Below are positions 11,404-20,595 of a DNA stretch of 64,000 nucleotides, piece by piece. The stretch lies in NCBI GenBank assembly GCA_039030335.1, contig JBCCEJ010000004.1, positions 1 to 64,000 of the forward strand, read 5' to 3'. Position 1 is the stretch's first letter; each line of letters opens with the position of its first letter. Origin of the DNA: JBCCEJ01 sp039030335. Its GTDB lineage: Bacteria > Pseudomonadota > Gammaproteobacteria > HK1. Below the pieces are notes generated by a model that worked only from the letters and a program-made list of their open reading frames with translations, had not been told where the DNA came from and ran no database searches. Position numbers and translations under genes: made by a program.

Positions 11404-14400
11404 TCAGGCGGCCTGCCGAACCGCATCGATGAGCTCTTTGGCATCAACCGGTTTGTACATCAGCCGTATGTGCCCGATTTCTGTCAGCAGTTCTTCGGCG
11501 AGATCGTGGCCAAACCCGGTGCAGAGGATAACCGGCGTCTCGTAGCCTTCCGTGCGTACGAGCCGCACCAGTTCGATACCCGTTAGGCCCGGCATGGTCT
11601 GATCCGTGATGACGACGTCGAAGGTGGCGCCCTGCTGGATTGCGTTCCACGCGCTCGTTGAATCGGTGAACGCGCTGACGTCGAATCCCTCGCCGGTCAA
11701 TAGTTCGTGAAGGTAGGTCGTCAGCGCGGGTTCGTCGTCGACCACGGCTACCCGCCGCGGCGCCTGGTCGACTCGAGACAGCTGGCGCGCGGGTTGGTTC
11801 GCAGGCTCGAGCGCCATGTCGGCAACCGGCAGGTAACACCTGAATTCCGCGCCAATACGGTTCTCCGTGACCACCGAGATATGTCCACCGTGCCGGTGAA
11901 CGATGCCGTGGACGATGGCGAGTCCCATGCCAGAGCCGAGACCCACTTCTTTCGTGGAGTAGAACGGTTCAAAGATGCGACTGGTCGTTGTGGGTACCAC
12001 GCCGGGTCCTGAGTCAGTCACGCGCAGGCAGACCATTTCCCCGGCGAATTTCGAACGGCACGACGCGCAGGTCACCGTATCGACCCGAGTGTTGTATGCC
12101 TCGATCCGGATCCGACCGTGCCGCCCGACGAAATCCCGCGCGTTGATACCGAGATTCATCAGAACCTGGCTGATTTCCGTGGGATCGGCGCGCACCTGTT
12201 CGAGATCGGTAGCGACGTCGACGCTGAGGTCGATCGTTGCAGGCAACGAGGAGCGCAGAAGTTGGCAGGTCTCGGCGATTGTCGAGCGCACGTCGATAGC
12301 GTCGAGCTCGACGACTTTGCTGCTGCTGAATTTGAGGAGCTGACCGACCAGCTCCTTGGCCCGGGTGCCGGCACGCAGGATTTCCTGAAGATAGCCACGC
12401 AGCCGTTCGTCCAGATTCTTGTCGAGAGCGCGCTCGGCGAGCTGCGCATGGCCCATAACAGACGCGAGGATGTTGTTGAAGTCGTGTGCAAAGCCGCCGG
12501 AAAGATCGCCGAATGCTTCCATTTTCTGCGTCTGGCGCAGCTGTGCTTCCAGTTCCTCGCGCGTTTCGGCGGCTTCGCGCAGCGCGGTCTCGTCGCGCGC
12601 GACACCGACGATCGCGGTGACCTCGCCCTTTTCATCCAGGTACGGGGCCAGTTGGCCGTGCATCCAACGCCGGCCGAGATTTCGATAGTGCACCCAGGTC
12701 TCGACGCTCTGGCGTTGCCCAGCCCACAGCGCCGGCAGCGCCTCCTCCAGAACGGGCGGAATGTGGCCGCCCAGCAGCTCTTGCAGGCGCGCACCAATTA
12801 CGGAGTCTCGTTCGAGGCCGTGATAACGAACGTAAGCGTCGTTAGCGCTCACGATGCGCAGTTCACGGTCGAACATGACCATGAGTTCGGTCGCGGTCGA
12901 CGTCATAACCTCGTAGCGGCGCAACTCCCGAAGTCGCAGGAACCGCTCCGTCACGTCAACTATGACGAGCACGGTTGAGCCGTCGTCGATGCGTCGTTCC
13001 GTGATCTCAATCCACGTGCCGGGGCGAAGCTCGACGGGACGCCTGGAGGTGCCGCTGCGGTGGTCTCGAACCCTGGACCTTATCCACTCTTCCGGATTCT
13101 CGCGGGCTTCATACACGGCGCCCGCATCAACGGCGCGCCGCACCAGTTCCTCGAAGGTCATGCCCGCCTGTATCGCGCCGCAGATCGCGGCATTGAAACC
13201 GTAGCGCCACGTCTCGTTGTACGTCACCAGCCGGTCGCTGGCATCGAATAACGCAAACCCGTCGGGCACGCTCTCGAGCGCATTGAAGAAGCGCTTCTCG
13301 ATCGCGCGGCCCCGTTCATCGAGTTGCAGCATCATGGTGTGCAGCCCGCCGGCAAGCTCCCGGATCTCGCTGGCCCCGCCGGGTGACGTCGGTTCGGGGC
13401 GGATACCGGCACCAAAGGCGCGCACCTGTTCGGTGAGTGCCGTCAGTGGGCGCGCGAGACTCCCGGCGAGCGTCAGGCCGACCACGATCGCAACGAGCGC
13501 GCAAAGCGCCGCGATGGCGCTCAGTTGGCGCCCGAATCCATAGGCCGGGAGGAGCGCTGATGAAACCGACTGTTGTACCGAGACGCAGAACTCGCTCTGC
13601 GGCAACCACGTATAGGCGATCAGGACCGGCTCGCCGTCCCAGCGCGCGTCGGTCGATACGCCCGACTTGCCCGCCAGGCAGCGCTCCAATGCCGGTTCGG
13701 GTGGTGCCCTGCGCGGGCCTGAGGCGGGCAGGTCAGCGGGCCGGCTGCCGATAAGCAGGCGCCGTTTCGAGATGAGATGTACCTGCGCATCAGCCTCACG
13801 CTCGCCGCGGGGGCGCAAGATGGTGCGAAGCCCGTTCTTGTTGAGCGTGCCGGCCAGAACTCCGACGAGTTGGCCCTCATCGCTGCGCACCGGGGTCGCT
13901 GCCATCAGCTCCAGCATCCCGCTCGATGGAGAGAAATACGGTGCCTGCAGATACGGCCCGCGTTTGCCAGCCTTGAAGTACGGCATATGGTCGCGGCGTT
14001 TGCCGACCGCATCGGCTTCGCTGCTTTGCACGACGCTCCCGTCATCCGGGGACAAGAGCTCCAGCCTCGAAAACACCAGATGCTCGCTGGACCACGCGTT
14101 CAGCAACGAAGCGGCCGCGTCGGGCCGCGCAACGAGCAGCGTACTGGTGGAAGCGGCGATCCTATCGAGTTCCCGCAGACCATGATCGAACCAGTGTGCC
14201 AGCGCTGCCTGCTTCTCGGCCGACGCCAGCGCGAGCCGTTGCACGGTGTCAGTGCGGTGGGTGTCGACCGAACTCCGGTAGGCCAGCCAGGCGACCGTGG
14301 ACACTGCCAACAGCACGACGGCCGCCATCGAGCCTGCAACCTGCAGCTGCAACGAGACTGTGCGCAATCTCAGTCGCTCAAACTCGGGTGCAAGACGCGC

Positions 14401-14472
14401 CCTCGATCGCGCCGTCTCGCATTGTTTCGGGTGCACTCCACGTCGCCCGTGCCTCCCATTGCGTTTCACCAC
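11404..14472 (-). CDS. Membrane hybrid sensor histidine kinase with PAS and receiver domains
   Basis: 1022 residues. Order: cytoplasmic basic tail, TM helix (~46-66), a periplasmic Cache-like sensor (~67-310), TM helix (~316-338), HAMP-like linker, a PAS-7-like domain (~395-510), a second PAS (~525-635), HisKA with H663 in GFAHDFNN, HATPase with N-box NLGINARD and G-box DSGPGVV, and a C-terminal receiver (~907-1022). The receiver has acidic pair D912/D913, phospho-acceptor D957 and K1007. The ATPase domain contains an unusual cysteine cluster (C802, C805, C815). The output is probably phosphorelay to a partner encoded elsewhere; the ligand is unknown. Confidence 0.92.
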   Translation of the reverse strand: MVKRNGRHGRRGVHPKQCETARSRARLAPEFERLRLRTVSLQLQVAGSMAAVVLLAVSTVAWLAYRSSVDTHRTDTVQRLALASAEKQAALAHWFDHGLRELDRIAASTSTLLVARPDAAASLLNAWSSEHLVFSRLELLSPDDGSVVQSSEADAVGKRRDHMPYFKAGKRGPYLQAPYFSPSSGMLELMAATPVRSDEGQLVGVLAGTLNKNGLRTILRPRGEREADAQVHLISKRRLLIGSRPADLPASGPRRAPPEPALERCLAGKSGVSTDARWDGEPVLIAYTWLPQSEFCVSVQQSVSSALLPAYGFGRQLSAIAALCALVAIVVGLTLAGSLARPLTALTEQVRAFGAGIRPEPTSPGGASEIRELAGGLHTMMLQLDERGRAIEKRFFNALESVPDGFALFDASDRLVTYNETWRYGFNAAICGAIQAGMTFEELVRRAVDAGAVYEARENPEEWIRSRVRDHRSGTSRRPVELRPGTWIEITERRIDDGSTVLVIVDVTERFLRLRELRRYEVMTSTATELMVMFDRELRIVSANDAYVRYHGLERDSVIGARLQELLGGHIPPVLEEALPALWAGQRQSVETWVHYRNLGRRWMHGQLAPYLDEKGEVTAIVGVARDETALREAAETREELEAQLRQTQKMEAFGDLSGGFAHDFNNILASVMGHAQLAERALDKNLDERLRGYLQEILRAGTRAKELVGQLLKFSSSKVVELDAIDVRSTIAETCQLLRSSLPATIDLSVDVATDLEQVRADPTEISQVLMNLGINARDFVGRHGRIRIEAYNTRVDTVTCASCRSKFAGEMVCLRVTDSGPGVVPTTTSRIFEPFYSTKEVGLGSGMGLAIVHGIVHRHGGHISVVTENRIGAEFRCYLPVADMALEPANQPARQLSRVDQAPRRVAVVDDEPALTTYLHELLTGEGFDVSAFTDSTSAWNAIQQGATFDVVITDQTMPGLTGIELVRLVRTEGYETPVILCTGFGHDLAEELLTEIGHIRLMYKPVDAKELIDAVRQAA

Positions 14473-14656
14473 TGCTCATGGACAACCCTATTCGTTACAC
14501 CTTTCAGCATGCGATGCAACCGTCTGGGTGGTTGGGCTTGCCCCCGCGGCGCGTCCGCCTCCGGAATCTGGGCGCTTTCACGGCGTTATCGCGAGTGCGG
14601 ACAGTGCAACTTCCAACGGGGTTGCATCTGTCTGCTGCCGCGCTCGCCTGTTTTCG

Positions 14657-15508
14657 TCAGATTACTTCCAGAGCGGCAGTCAGTTCCGGGCGGAACGCGG
14701 TTTCGTCGAACTCGCGGCCTGAGAACAGGCGATAGGCGTGCACGCCCTGATGGAAGAAGAGCTCGAAGCCTGACAGGGTCGCCGCGCCGGCGGTACGTGC
14801 ATCGCTAAGGAACCGGGTCTTCTCGGGGGTATAGACAGCGTCGAAGGCCCAGAGCTTACCCCTCAGATGCTGCGCGTCGAGCGGCGTCCCCGGCCGATCG
14901 TACATGCCGACCGGCGTACAGTTGACCACTCCGGTGGCAGCGGCGGCGCAGTCGGCGGCGTCTTGCGCAATCTGCACATTGACGGTCTCGAAAGCGCGCG
15001 CTAAGGCGGTTTTGAGCGTCGCTGCCCGCGCTGGTACCAGGTCGGTAAGGATCAGTTCACGGGTGCCCAGGCGGGCCAGCGCGAACGCGACTGCGCGTGC
15101 TACGCCGCCGGCGCCCAACAGCGCGACCCGTCCTGGAGGCGCTCGTGTGAACCGGGCGCAGAAAGCAGCGATAAAACCGGTCATGTCAGTGTTGTAACCG
15201 CGCGGCCCCTGCGCTTCGAATACGACCGTGTTGATCGCGCCGAGTTGCGCAAGCTCCGGTGAATCAGGGCGCACCAGCGGCACAGCCCGTTCCTTGTAGG
15301 GGTACGTGATGTTGAGTCCGTCGAAACCATCATCGCGGGCTTGCGCGAATACGTCTTCGAAGGACCGGTCGAGCTCAGCCGGTACCAGACACGTGTACGT
15401 CGTCGGAATATCGAGGCAACGTCCCGCCAGCTCGTGCAGCAAGGGGGCTTTCGATTCAGCGATGTGATCGCCGATCAGGCCGAGTCTGAGGCGTTTCGGT
15501 ACGCACAT
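14657..15508 (-). CDS. Shikimate dehydrogenase-like (AroE/YdiB family) protein
   Basis: 283 residues from ATG 15508; an in-frame extension upstream lacks similarity to the family. The substrate domain begins LRLGLIGDHIAESKAP, holding the serine of the shikimate-binding motif. K72 in NITYPYK and D108 in YNTDMTG are the expected catalytic pair. The Rossmann loop is GAGGVARA (132-139), and the C-terminal FFHQGVHAYRLFSG is typical. The changed first motif (DHIAES instead of the usual PI-HS-SP) suggests a quinate/shikimate-dehydrogenase paralogue in catabolism rather than the biosynthetic AroE, but this is inference. Confidence 0.8.
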   Translation of the reverse strand: MCVPKRLRLGLIGDHIAESKAPLLHELAGRCLDIPTTYTCLVPAELDRSFEDVFAQARDDGFDGLNITYPYKERAVPLVRPDSPELAQLGAINTVVFEAQGPRGYNTDMTGFIAAFCARFTRAPPGRVALLGAGGVARAVAFALARLGTRELILTDLVPARAATLKTALARAFETVNVQIAQDAADCAAAATGVVNCTPVGMYDRPGTPLDAQHLRGKLWAFDAVYTPEKTRFLSDARTAGAATLSGFELFFHQGVHAYRLFSGREFDETAFRPELTAALEVI

Positions 15509-15852
15509 CGACGCGGGTCTCCGTTCAGTCGCCGCCCTTCGAAGCCGGCGGTGAGTTGGGAACTCCTCGTTCAAACGCACTCAGCATAGTGCCGGTAAGG
15601 ACGCTCGCGCTGAGACTTCGCGAGATCTTTTTCGTGCAGACAACCTGGCGGTATTTTCATTCCCAGCTCGCTGCTCTTCACCTCACCTGAACCGGCTGGA
15701 AAGTCGAACAAAGTTGGATTTTTCCGGTCCATTAGGCTCATAGTGAGTCCGCGACGGGCTTGCTACGTTGTCAGACAGGCCCGCTACCTGTGGGGCCAAT
15801 ATAACGAGAAAGGGCAGCCGGATTCGGAGCCCGCCAAAGGAAGTAAATTCAA
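15509..15852. other. Divergent intergenic region between aroE-like and ketopantoate-reductase-like genes
   Basis: 344 bases without a credible gene. The right end has a TATAAC at about 15798-15803 that could serve as a -10 box for the plus-strand gene, preceded by the imperfect inverted repeat ACAGG-N7-CCTGT; no good -35 is spaced correctly. The rest is less GC-rich than the surrounding genes, as expected of a promoter region. Confidence 0.4.
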
Positions 15853-16929
15853 GTGAGTGCACCAATCAATACGTTGATTCTGGGTGCGTCGTACGGCTCT
15901 TTGCTGGCCACCAAGCTGGTATTGGCCGGGCACGATGCGACGTTGATCTGTCTACCCGCCGAGCGCGAACTCATCAATGCCGAGGGCGTCATCGTCAGAA
16001 TGCCTGTTCGTGGGCGCGACGACCTGGTGGAACTGAACAGCAAGGATGCGCCGGGCTCGCTTCGTGCCGTGGCACCTGAAGAGGTCGACCCCGCTGAGTT
16101 CGATATGATCGCGCTTGCGATGCAGGAACCGCAGTATCGTTCGGACGGTGTGCGCGAGTTGCTCGACGCCATCGCCCGTTCGGGCAAGCCGGTCATGTCG
16201 ATCATGAACATGCCGCCGCTGCCATTTCTTGCGCGGATCCCCGGCCTCGATATGGATGCCCTCGCGGCCTGTTACACCGATGCCAGCGTCTGGGCTTCTT
16301 TCAATCCCGACAACGTGACGCTCGCGAGTCCCGACCCACAGGCGTTCCGGCCACCCGAGGAGCCGGTCAACGTCTTGCAGGTCAGCCTGCCAACCAACTT
16401 CAAGGTTGCGCGGTTTGCCGACGATGCGGCTACTGACCTCATGCGTCGAATGCAGGCGGATATCGAAGCGATTCGGCACACTGTCGACGGCGCCCAGGTC
16501 GAACTGCCAGTGAAACTGAAAGTGCACGAATCTGTGTTCGTGCCGCTTGCGAAGTGGTGCATGTTGCTGACCGGCAACTACCGGTGCGTCCAATCGGAAG
16601 AAATGCGGGCGATTCGCGACGCTGTGCATGCGGATCTGGACGCCTCCAAGACCGTGTACGAGTGGGTACGGCATCTCTGCATCGATATCGGTGCCTCACC
16701 GGACGACATGGTGCCGTTCGAGAAGTACGCCAACGCCGCGAGTGGTCTCGCCAAACCATCTTCCGCAGCGCGCGCCCTTGCGGCTGGCGCGCCGAATATC
16801 GAACGCGTCGATAAGATCGTCCAGACTATCGCTGCCGCGCACGGTAAGAGTCTGCCTGAGGTCGATGCGATCGTAGCGCTTGTCGAGCAGTGGCTCAGGC
16901 GGAACCGCGAAGCTCAGCAGGCCGCGTAG
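15853..16929 (+). CDS. 2-dehydropantoate 2-reductase-like NAD(P)-binding protein
   Basis: 358 residues from GTG 15853, with an AAAGGAAG sequence upstream. The Rossmann start is TLILGASYGSLLATKL (glycine loop 11-16), followed by a helical C-terminal domain of the kind seen in ketopantoate reductase and octopine-dehydrogenase relatives (LPVKLKVHESVFVPLAKWCMLL). The loop GASYGS departs from the GxGxxG of PanE, and canonical PanE catalytic motifs are not obvious. A role in pantothenate synthesis should not be assumed; it may reduce another 2-keto acid. Confidence 0.62.
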   Translation: MSAPINTLILGASYGSLLATKLVLAGHDATLICLPAERELINAEGVIVRMPVRGRDDLVELNSKDAPGSLRAVAPEEVDPAEFDMIALAMQEPQYRSDGVRELLDAIARSGKPVMSIMNMPPLPFLARIPGLDMDALAACYTDASVWASFNPDNVTLASPDPQAFRPPEEPVNVLQVSLPTNFKVARFADDAATDLMRRMQADIEAIRHTVDGAQVELPVKLKVHESVFVPLAKWCMLLTGNYRCVQSEEMRAIRDAVHADLDASKTVYEWVRHLCIDIGASPDDMVPFEKYANAASGLAKPSSAARALAAGAPNIERVDKIVQTIAAAHGKSLPEVDAIVALVEQWLRRNREAQQAA

Positions 16930-16937
16930 CGAAGAGA

Positions 16938-16969
16938 CGCCGGAGCAGTACACCAATACTGTTCCGGCG
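16938..16969. terminator. Stem-loop between convergent genes
   Basis: A 13-base arm at 16938-16950 pairs with 16957-16969 (12 of 13 Watson-Crick, one G-T) around a 6-base loop. It begins 9 bases after the stop of the plus-strand gene and faces the convergent GST gene. There is no U-tract on either side, so it may act as a 3'-end stabiliser or a weak terminator. Confidence 0.55.
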
Positions 16970-17016
16970 CTCTGATTGTGGCGCCTGTCCTGACCCCGGG
17001 GGATGCCGCTTTCCCT

Positions 17017-17637
17017 TCAGCTCATCGCCTGCTCCGCCGCTTTGGTCGCCTTGAAGCCGTCGCGCGCGCTGACCGATTCCCAGTAGGTACCGAGCGGCCC
17101 TGTAATGGCGTCTGGGATCACCATGTTCGCCAGCATTACGGTGTAGCCCATCATGACGTCCGCGGCCGTGAAGGCCGGCCCGAGCAGGAACTCACGGTCT
17201 TCGAGCGCCGCTGACACCGCTGTCGCGCATACCCGGGCGCGATCTTTCATCTCGTCCATGATCATGTCCTGGGCGTTGTCGCCATAAAACCGTTTGTGCG
17301 CGACCACCTCGCCGATAGGACGGGCGAAGGTCGCTTCGGCGAACCAGCACCACTGCAGATACAGCGCGTGTTCGGCCGTCCCGGGCTCAGGCTGCAGCCG
17401 GCCTTCGCCATAGCGGTCGGCAACGTACTGGGTCATCGCGCAGGACTCGAACATCGTCACCTCCCCATCGTGCATGACCGGTACCTTGCCCGTCGGGCTC
17501 AAGGCGCGCCACTCAGCGGTGTTGCGATACTCGGCGGAGAAATCCACCTTCGTGAGTTCGTACGGCACGCCGAGTTCCTCACAGAGCCAGATGACCCGGA
17601 ACGCGCGCGTATTGGGTGCGTGATAGATGTTCAGCAT
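17017..17637 (-). CDS. Glutathione S-transferase family protein
   Basis: 206 residues: thioredoxin-fold N-domain (MLNIYHAPNTRAFRVIWLCEEL) with the cis-proline P53 in KVPVMHD and the glutathione-binding E64-S65 in FESCAMTQY, then an all-helical C-domain ending FKATKAAEQ. The length and domain order are those of ordinary cytosolic GSTs. No conserved Cys sits at the active site; a Tyr or Ser near the start is likely used. Its start is 20 bases beyond the stop of the upstream amidohydrolase, so the two are probably one transcript. Confidence 0.88.
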   Translation of the reverse strand: MLNIYHAPNTRAFRVIWLCEELGVPYELTKVDFSAEYRNTAEWRALSPTGKVPVMHDGEVTMFESCAMTQYVADRYGEGRLQPEPGTAEHALYLQWCWFAEATFARPIGEVVAHKRFYGDNAQDMIMDEMKDRARVCATAVSAALEDREFLLGPAFTAADVMMGYTVMLANMVIPDAITGPLGTYWESVSARDGFKATKAAEQAMS

Positions 17638-17657
17638 CGGTGGAACTCCTCAAATCC

Positions 17658-18887
17658 TCAGATGACGGTGAATGGTTGCTTGCGCCCACGGGCGATCACC
17701 AAAGCGGGGTGTTCGAGCGCGTGGATGTCGGTCAGGGGATCGCCTTCGAGAACTAGCAGGTCGGCCGCTTTGCCAGGCGCGAGCACGCCGAGATCTGCAC
17801 GTCCGAGCGCTTCCGCCGCTACGCTGGTCGCTGAGCGCAGGACCGCGGCTGGAGAGATCCCGCATTCGGTGACCGTTTCGACCAGATCGCCTGGATAGTC
17901 CGTGATGTGACAGTGAGCGACGCCGCTGTCATTGCCGGAGACGAGTTTGACCCCGATGTCCGCCAGGCGCCGGGTCAGGCGGAAGCGGTCCTTGCGCCGC
18001 GACAGAAACATCTCCTCGCGCGCGGTGAAGTGGTGGTTCGGATCACCGATGAGTTTGGCCAGACCGCGAAATACGGTTGGGCAGACGTAGATGTCGTTGT
18101 CGAGGATTTCCTTGACCATGTCGTCATCCCAGCCGAATCCGTCGTCGAGCTGGAAAGAACAGTGTTCAATGGTGGTGACGCGCGCCTTGATCGACGTGCG
18201 CACACCTTCGATCGCGTGCGCATGCGAGGCACTCCTGCGGCCAGCTTTGCGCGCTTCCTCGGTTGCCGCGCACATCTGTGCTTCGGTGTACTGGGCCACC
18301 AGCGAGTTCGAACCAGGTGTCGTGTTGCCTCCTGTGGCGAACAGCTTGATGAAGTCGACCCCGTCTTTGACGTGGGTGCGCACGGCTTTGCGCAGCTCGT
18401 CCTCGTTGTCCGCCTCGATGGCGCAAAACCAGCAGTGGCCGCCCGTGGATGTGATCGCGCCCGAGGTCACCATGCGTGGACCGCGCAGCATACCGCCTTC
18501 AACTGCGTCCCGTGCCGGCAGCGCAAGATGCGGCCACGTACCGCAGTCGCGAACCGTAGTAATGCCGACATCCAGCGCGGCGTGCAGGTTCTCGACAATG
18601 CGCACCATCTTGATGGCGTCTGTCTCGTTGACCTGGTCTTCGAACACATTGGGGCCGCTGCTGAACGACAGGTGCGTGTGCATGTTGATGAGGCCCGGCA
18701 TCAGCGTTTGCTGAGGCTGCAGCTCGATCGTGGCGCCAAACTGCTGCACAGCGGACGCGCCGAGGTCGGCCGTTCGCCCAATGTCGGTAATGGCATCACC
18801 GCGGATGACGACATAGCGATCTTCGGCAAGTCTGCCGCTGATGCCGTCGAACAGGCGCGCCGCCTTGATCAGGGTCGACTCTGACAT
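17658..18887 (-). CDS. Metal-dependent amidohydrolase (imidazolonepropionase/prolidase-like)
   Basis: 409 residues from ATG 18887. The metal centre of the amidohydrolase superfamily is visible: H70-T-H72 in the NMHTHLSF strand, K181 (DFIKLFATGG) as the likely carboxylated lysine, H222 and H224 (SHAHA), H242 (EHCSF), and D320 in SGNDSGVAH. The N- and C-terminal beta-sandwich segments (MSESTLIKAARLFDG; VLAPGKAADLLVLEGDPL) are also present. Such enzymes hydrolyse cyclic amides, dipeptides or N-acyl compounds; the substrate is not decided by sequence. It is divergent from an amidase gene. Confidence 0.85.
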   Translation of the reverse strand: MSESTLIKAARLFDGISGRLAEDRYVVIRGDAITDIGRTADLGASAVQQFGATIELQPQQTLMPGLINMHTHLSFSSGPNVFEDQVNETDAIKMVRIVENLHAALDVGITTVRDCGTWPHLALPARDAVEGGMLRGPRMVTSGAITSTGGHCWFCAIEADNEDELRKAVRTHVKDGVDFIKLFATGGNTTPGSNSLVAQYTEAQMCAATEEARKAGRRSASHAHAIEGVRTSIKARVTTIEHCSFQLDDGFGWDDDMVKEILDNDIYVCPTVFRGLAKLIGDPNHHFTAREEMFLSRRKDRFRLTRRLADIGVKLVSGNDSGVAHCHITDYPGDLVETVTECGISPAAVLRSATSVAAEALGRADLGVLAPGKAADLLVLEGDPLTDIHALEHPALVIARGRKQPFTVI

Positions 18888-19131
18888 GGACGGGATTCCG
18901 TGTTCCATACGAGCGTTGCCGGGAGCGGCAACCGTGGCTGAAACAGCCTCCCAGGATAGGCGGATGATGACAAGCACCCTGCCATGCGGGGGCGGTGTCG
19001 AGCGGTCGTGAGGCTGCTATTCTGACGTGCAACGCCGAGCGCGGCCTGCACGCTGAATCAGCGCGTGAAGCGCGCGCCGGGCTTCAAGACGACAGGCGTG
19101 ACCACCGCGCCGGGGATACACCGGGATTGCC

Positions 19132-20535
19132 ATGTCTGATGCTGCCAACTACGACCCACGGACCTATGCCGGACTGACGTGGTTCGACCGACCGCCCGAA
19201 TTCGCGGCCGGTCGCGACTCGCCGCGCGATTACCTGGAACGTTGTCTGGACGTGATCGGTAGCCGTGAGCAGGTGGTGCAGGCGTACGCCTGCCTGAATG
19301 AAGACGGCGCCCGCGAAGCCGCTGATGCGAGTGCGGCGCGCTGGCAAAGGAGTCAGCCACTGTCGCCGATCGACGGTATGCCCATCAGTATCAAAGACCT
19401 GCTCGAAACCAGGGACATGCCGACAGAAATGGGTTGTGCGGCATATCGTGGCAATTTCCCCAAACGCGACAACGCGGCCGTCTCGGCGTTGCGCGCTGCG
19501 GGCGCGGTCATACTCGGCAAGACGATAACGGCCGAGATCGGTGGCTCCCATCCCGGGCCGACGACCAATCCGTTCGATCCGGCCCGCACGCCCGGCGGCT
19601 CGTCCTCGGGTTCGGCGGCTGCCGTGGCCGCGGGTATGGTCCCGGCCGCTATCGGCTCGCAAGTGGGCGGCAGCATCATCAGACCATCAGGCTTCTGCGG
19701 CAACGTCGCGCTCAAGCCCAGTCAGGGTGGAATCAATCGCGGTGAGCGGCAGGCGACCAGCATGAGCACGCACGGTGTGCATGCCAACGCGATCGAAGAC
19801 ATGTGGCAAGTGGCCATCGAGATCGCGAATCGAGTGGGTGGCGACCGTGGTTTCATGGGTCTGCAAGGACCCGCCGCGCCGCCAACGGCGGTGCCGCCGT
19901 TACGGCTCGCCGTGCTCGAAACCGAAGGGTGGACAACGGTGGACGCACCCACGCGCGCGGCTTTCGAGGCACTGTGCGACGCGCTCGAAGCGAGCGGCAT
20001 CGCATTGATTCGCCGCGCCGACCATCCGTTGCTCGAGGCGCTGGAAGCAGCTGTGGCAGATGCCACACGGGTCACCAGTTCGATCACCGGATGGGAGAAC
20101 CGCTGGTCGACCCGTAATCTGGTCGATCAGTATCCGGATGGGGTCAGTGAGCGTGCGAAGCAGGTGCTGGCGAAGGCAGAGGCGATGACCATCGATGACT
20201 ACCGCGCGCTGCTCGTGGTGCGCGAGCAGGCGCAGGCGGCGCATCGTGCTGTCGCTGGCCTCGCCGACGCACTGGTGACACTTTCGTGCCCCGGTCCGGC
20301 CCCGCATTGGGCCGGAGACCAACCGGGCCAACCGTTGGCGAGCCGGCCAACCGGTAACGCGATCTTCAATTACCCGACGTCTTTGCTATTTGCACCTTGC
20401 GTGAGCCTGCCGCTGCTCGGCGTCTCCGGTCTGCCCGTCGGCGTACAGATCGTTGGCCAGCGTGAAGAAGACGCGCGCATGACTGCGCTCGGGCGTTGGA
20501 TTGTGCAGCACGTGACACCGCAGACGGCCGCTTGA
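19132..20535 (+). CDS. Amidase-signature family hydrolase
   Basis: 467 residues. The Ser-cisSer-Lys triad of the family can be placed: K88 in PISIKDLLE, S157 in TPGGSSSGSA and S181 in SQVGGSIIRPS; the 24-residue spacing of the two serines matches the family. It hydrolyses an amide to acid and ammonia. No GatC or GatB neighbour exists, and the sequence lacks the features of GatA, so a catabolic amidase is likely. It is transcribed divergently from the amidohydrolase, whose 244-base shared upstream region contains a small hairpin (GTTGCC/GGCAAC) but no clear promoter. Confidence 0.9.
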   Translation: MSDAANYDPRTYAGLTWFDRPPEFAAGRDSPRDYLERCLDVIGSREQVVQAYACLNEDGAREAADASAARWQRSQPLSPIDGMPISIKDLLETRDMPTEMGCAAYRGNFPKRDNAAVSALRAAGAVILGKTITAEIGGSHPGPTTNPFDPARTPGGSSSGSAAAVAAGMVPAAIGSQVGGSIIRPSGFCGNVALKPSQGGINRGERQATSMSTHGVHANAIEDMWQVAIEIANRVGGDRGFMGLQGPAAPPTAVPPLRLAVLETEGWTTVDAPTRAAFEALCDALEASGIALIRRADHPLLEALEAAVADATRVTSSITGWENRWSTRNLVDQYPDGVSERAKQVLAKAEAMTIDDYRALLVVREQAQAAHRAVAGLADALVTLSCPGPAPHWAGDQPGQPLASRPTGNAIFNYPTSLLFAPCVSLPLLGVSGLPVGVQIVGQREEDARMTALGRWIVQHVTPQTAA

Positions 20536-20595
20536 GGCCCTGATGCGGGCAAACTGCCTTTGAATTCTAGAACCTGGCAACGCTGAGGCGACACC

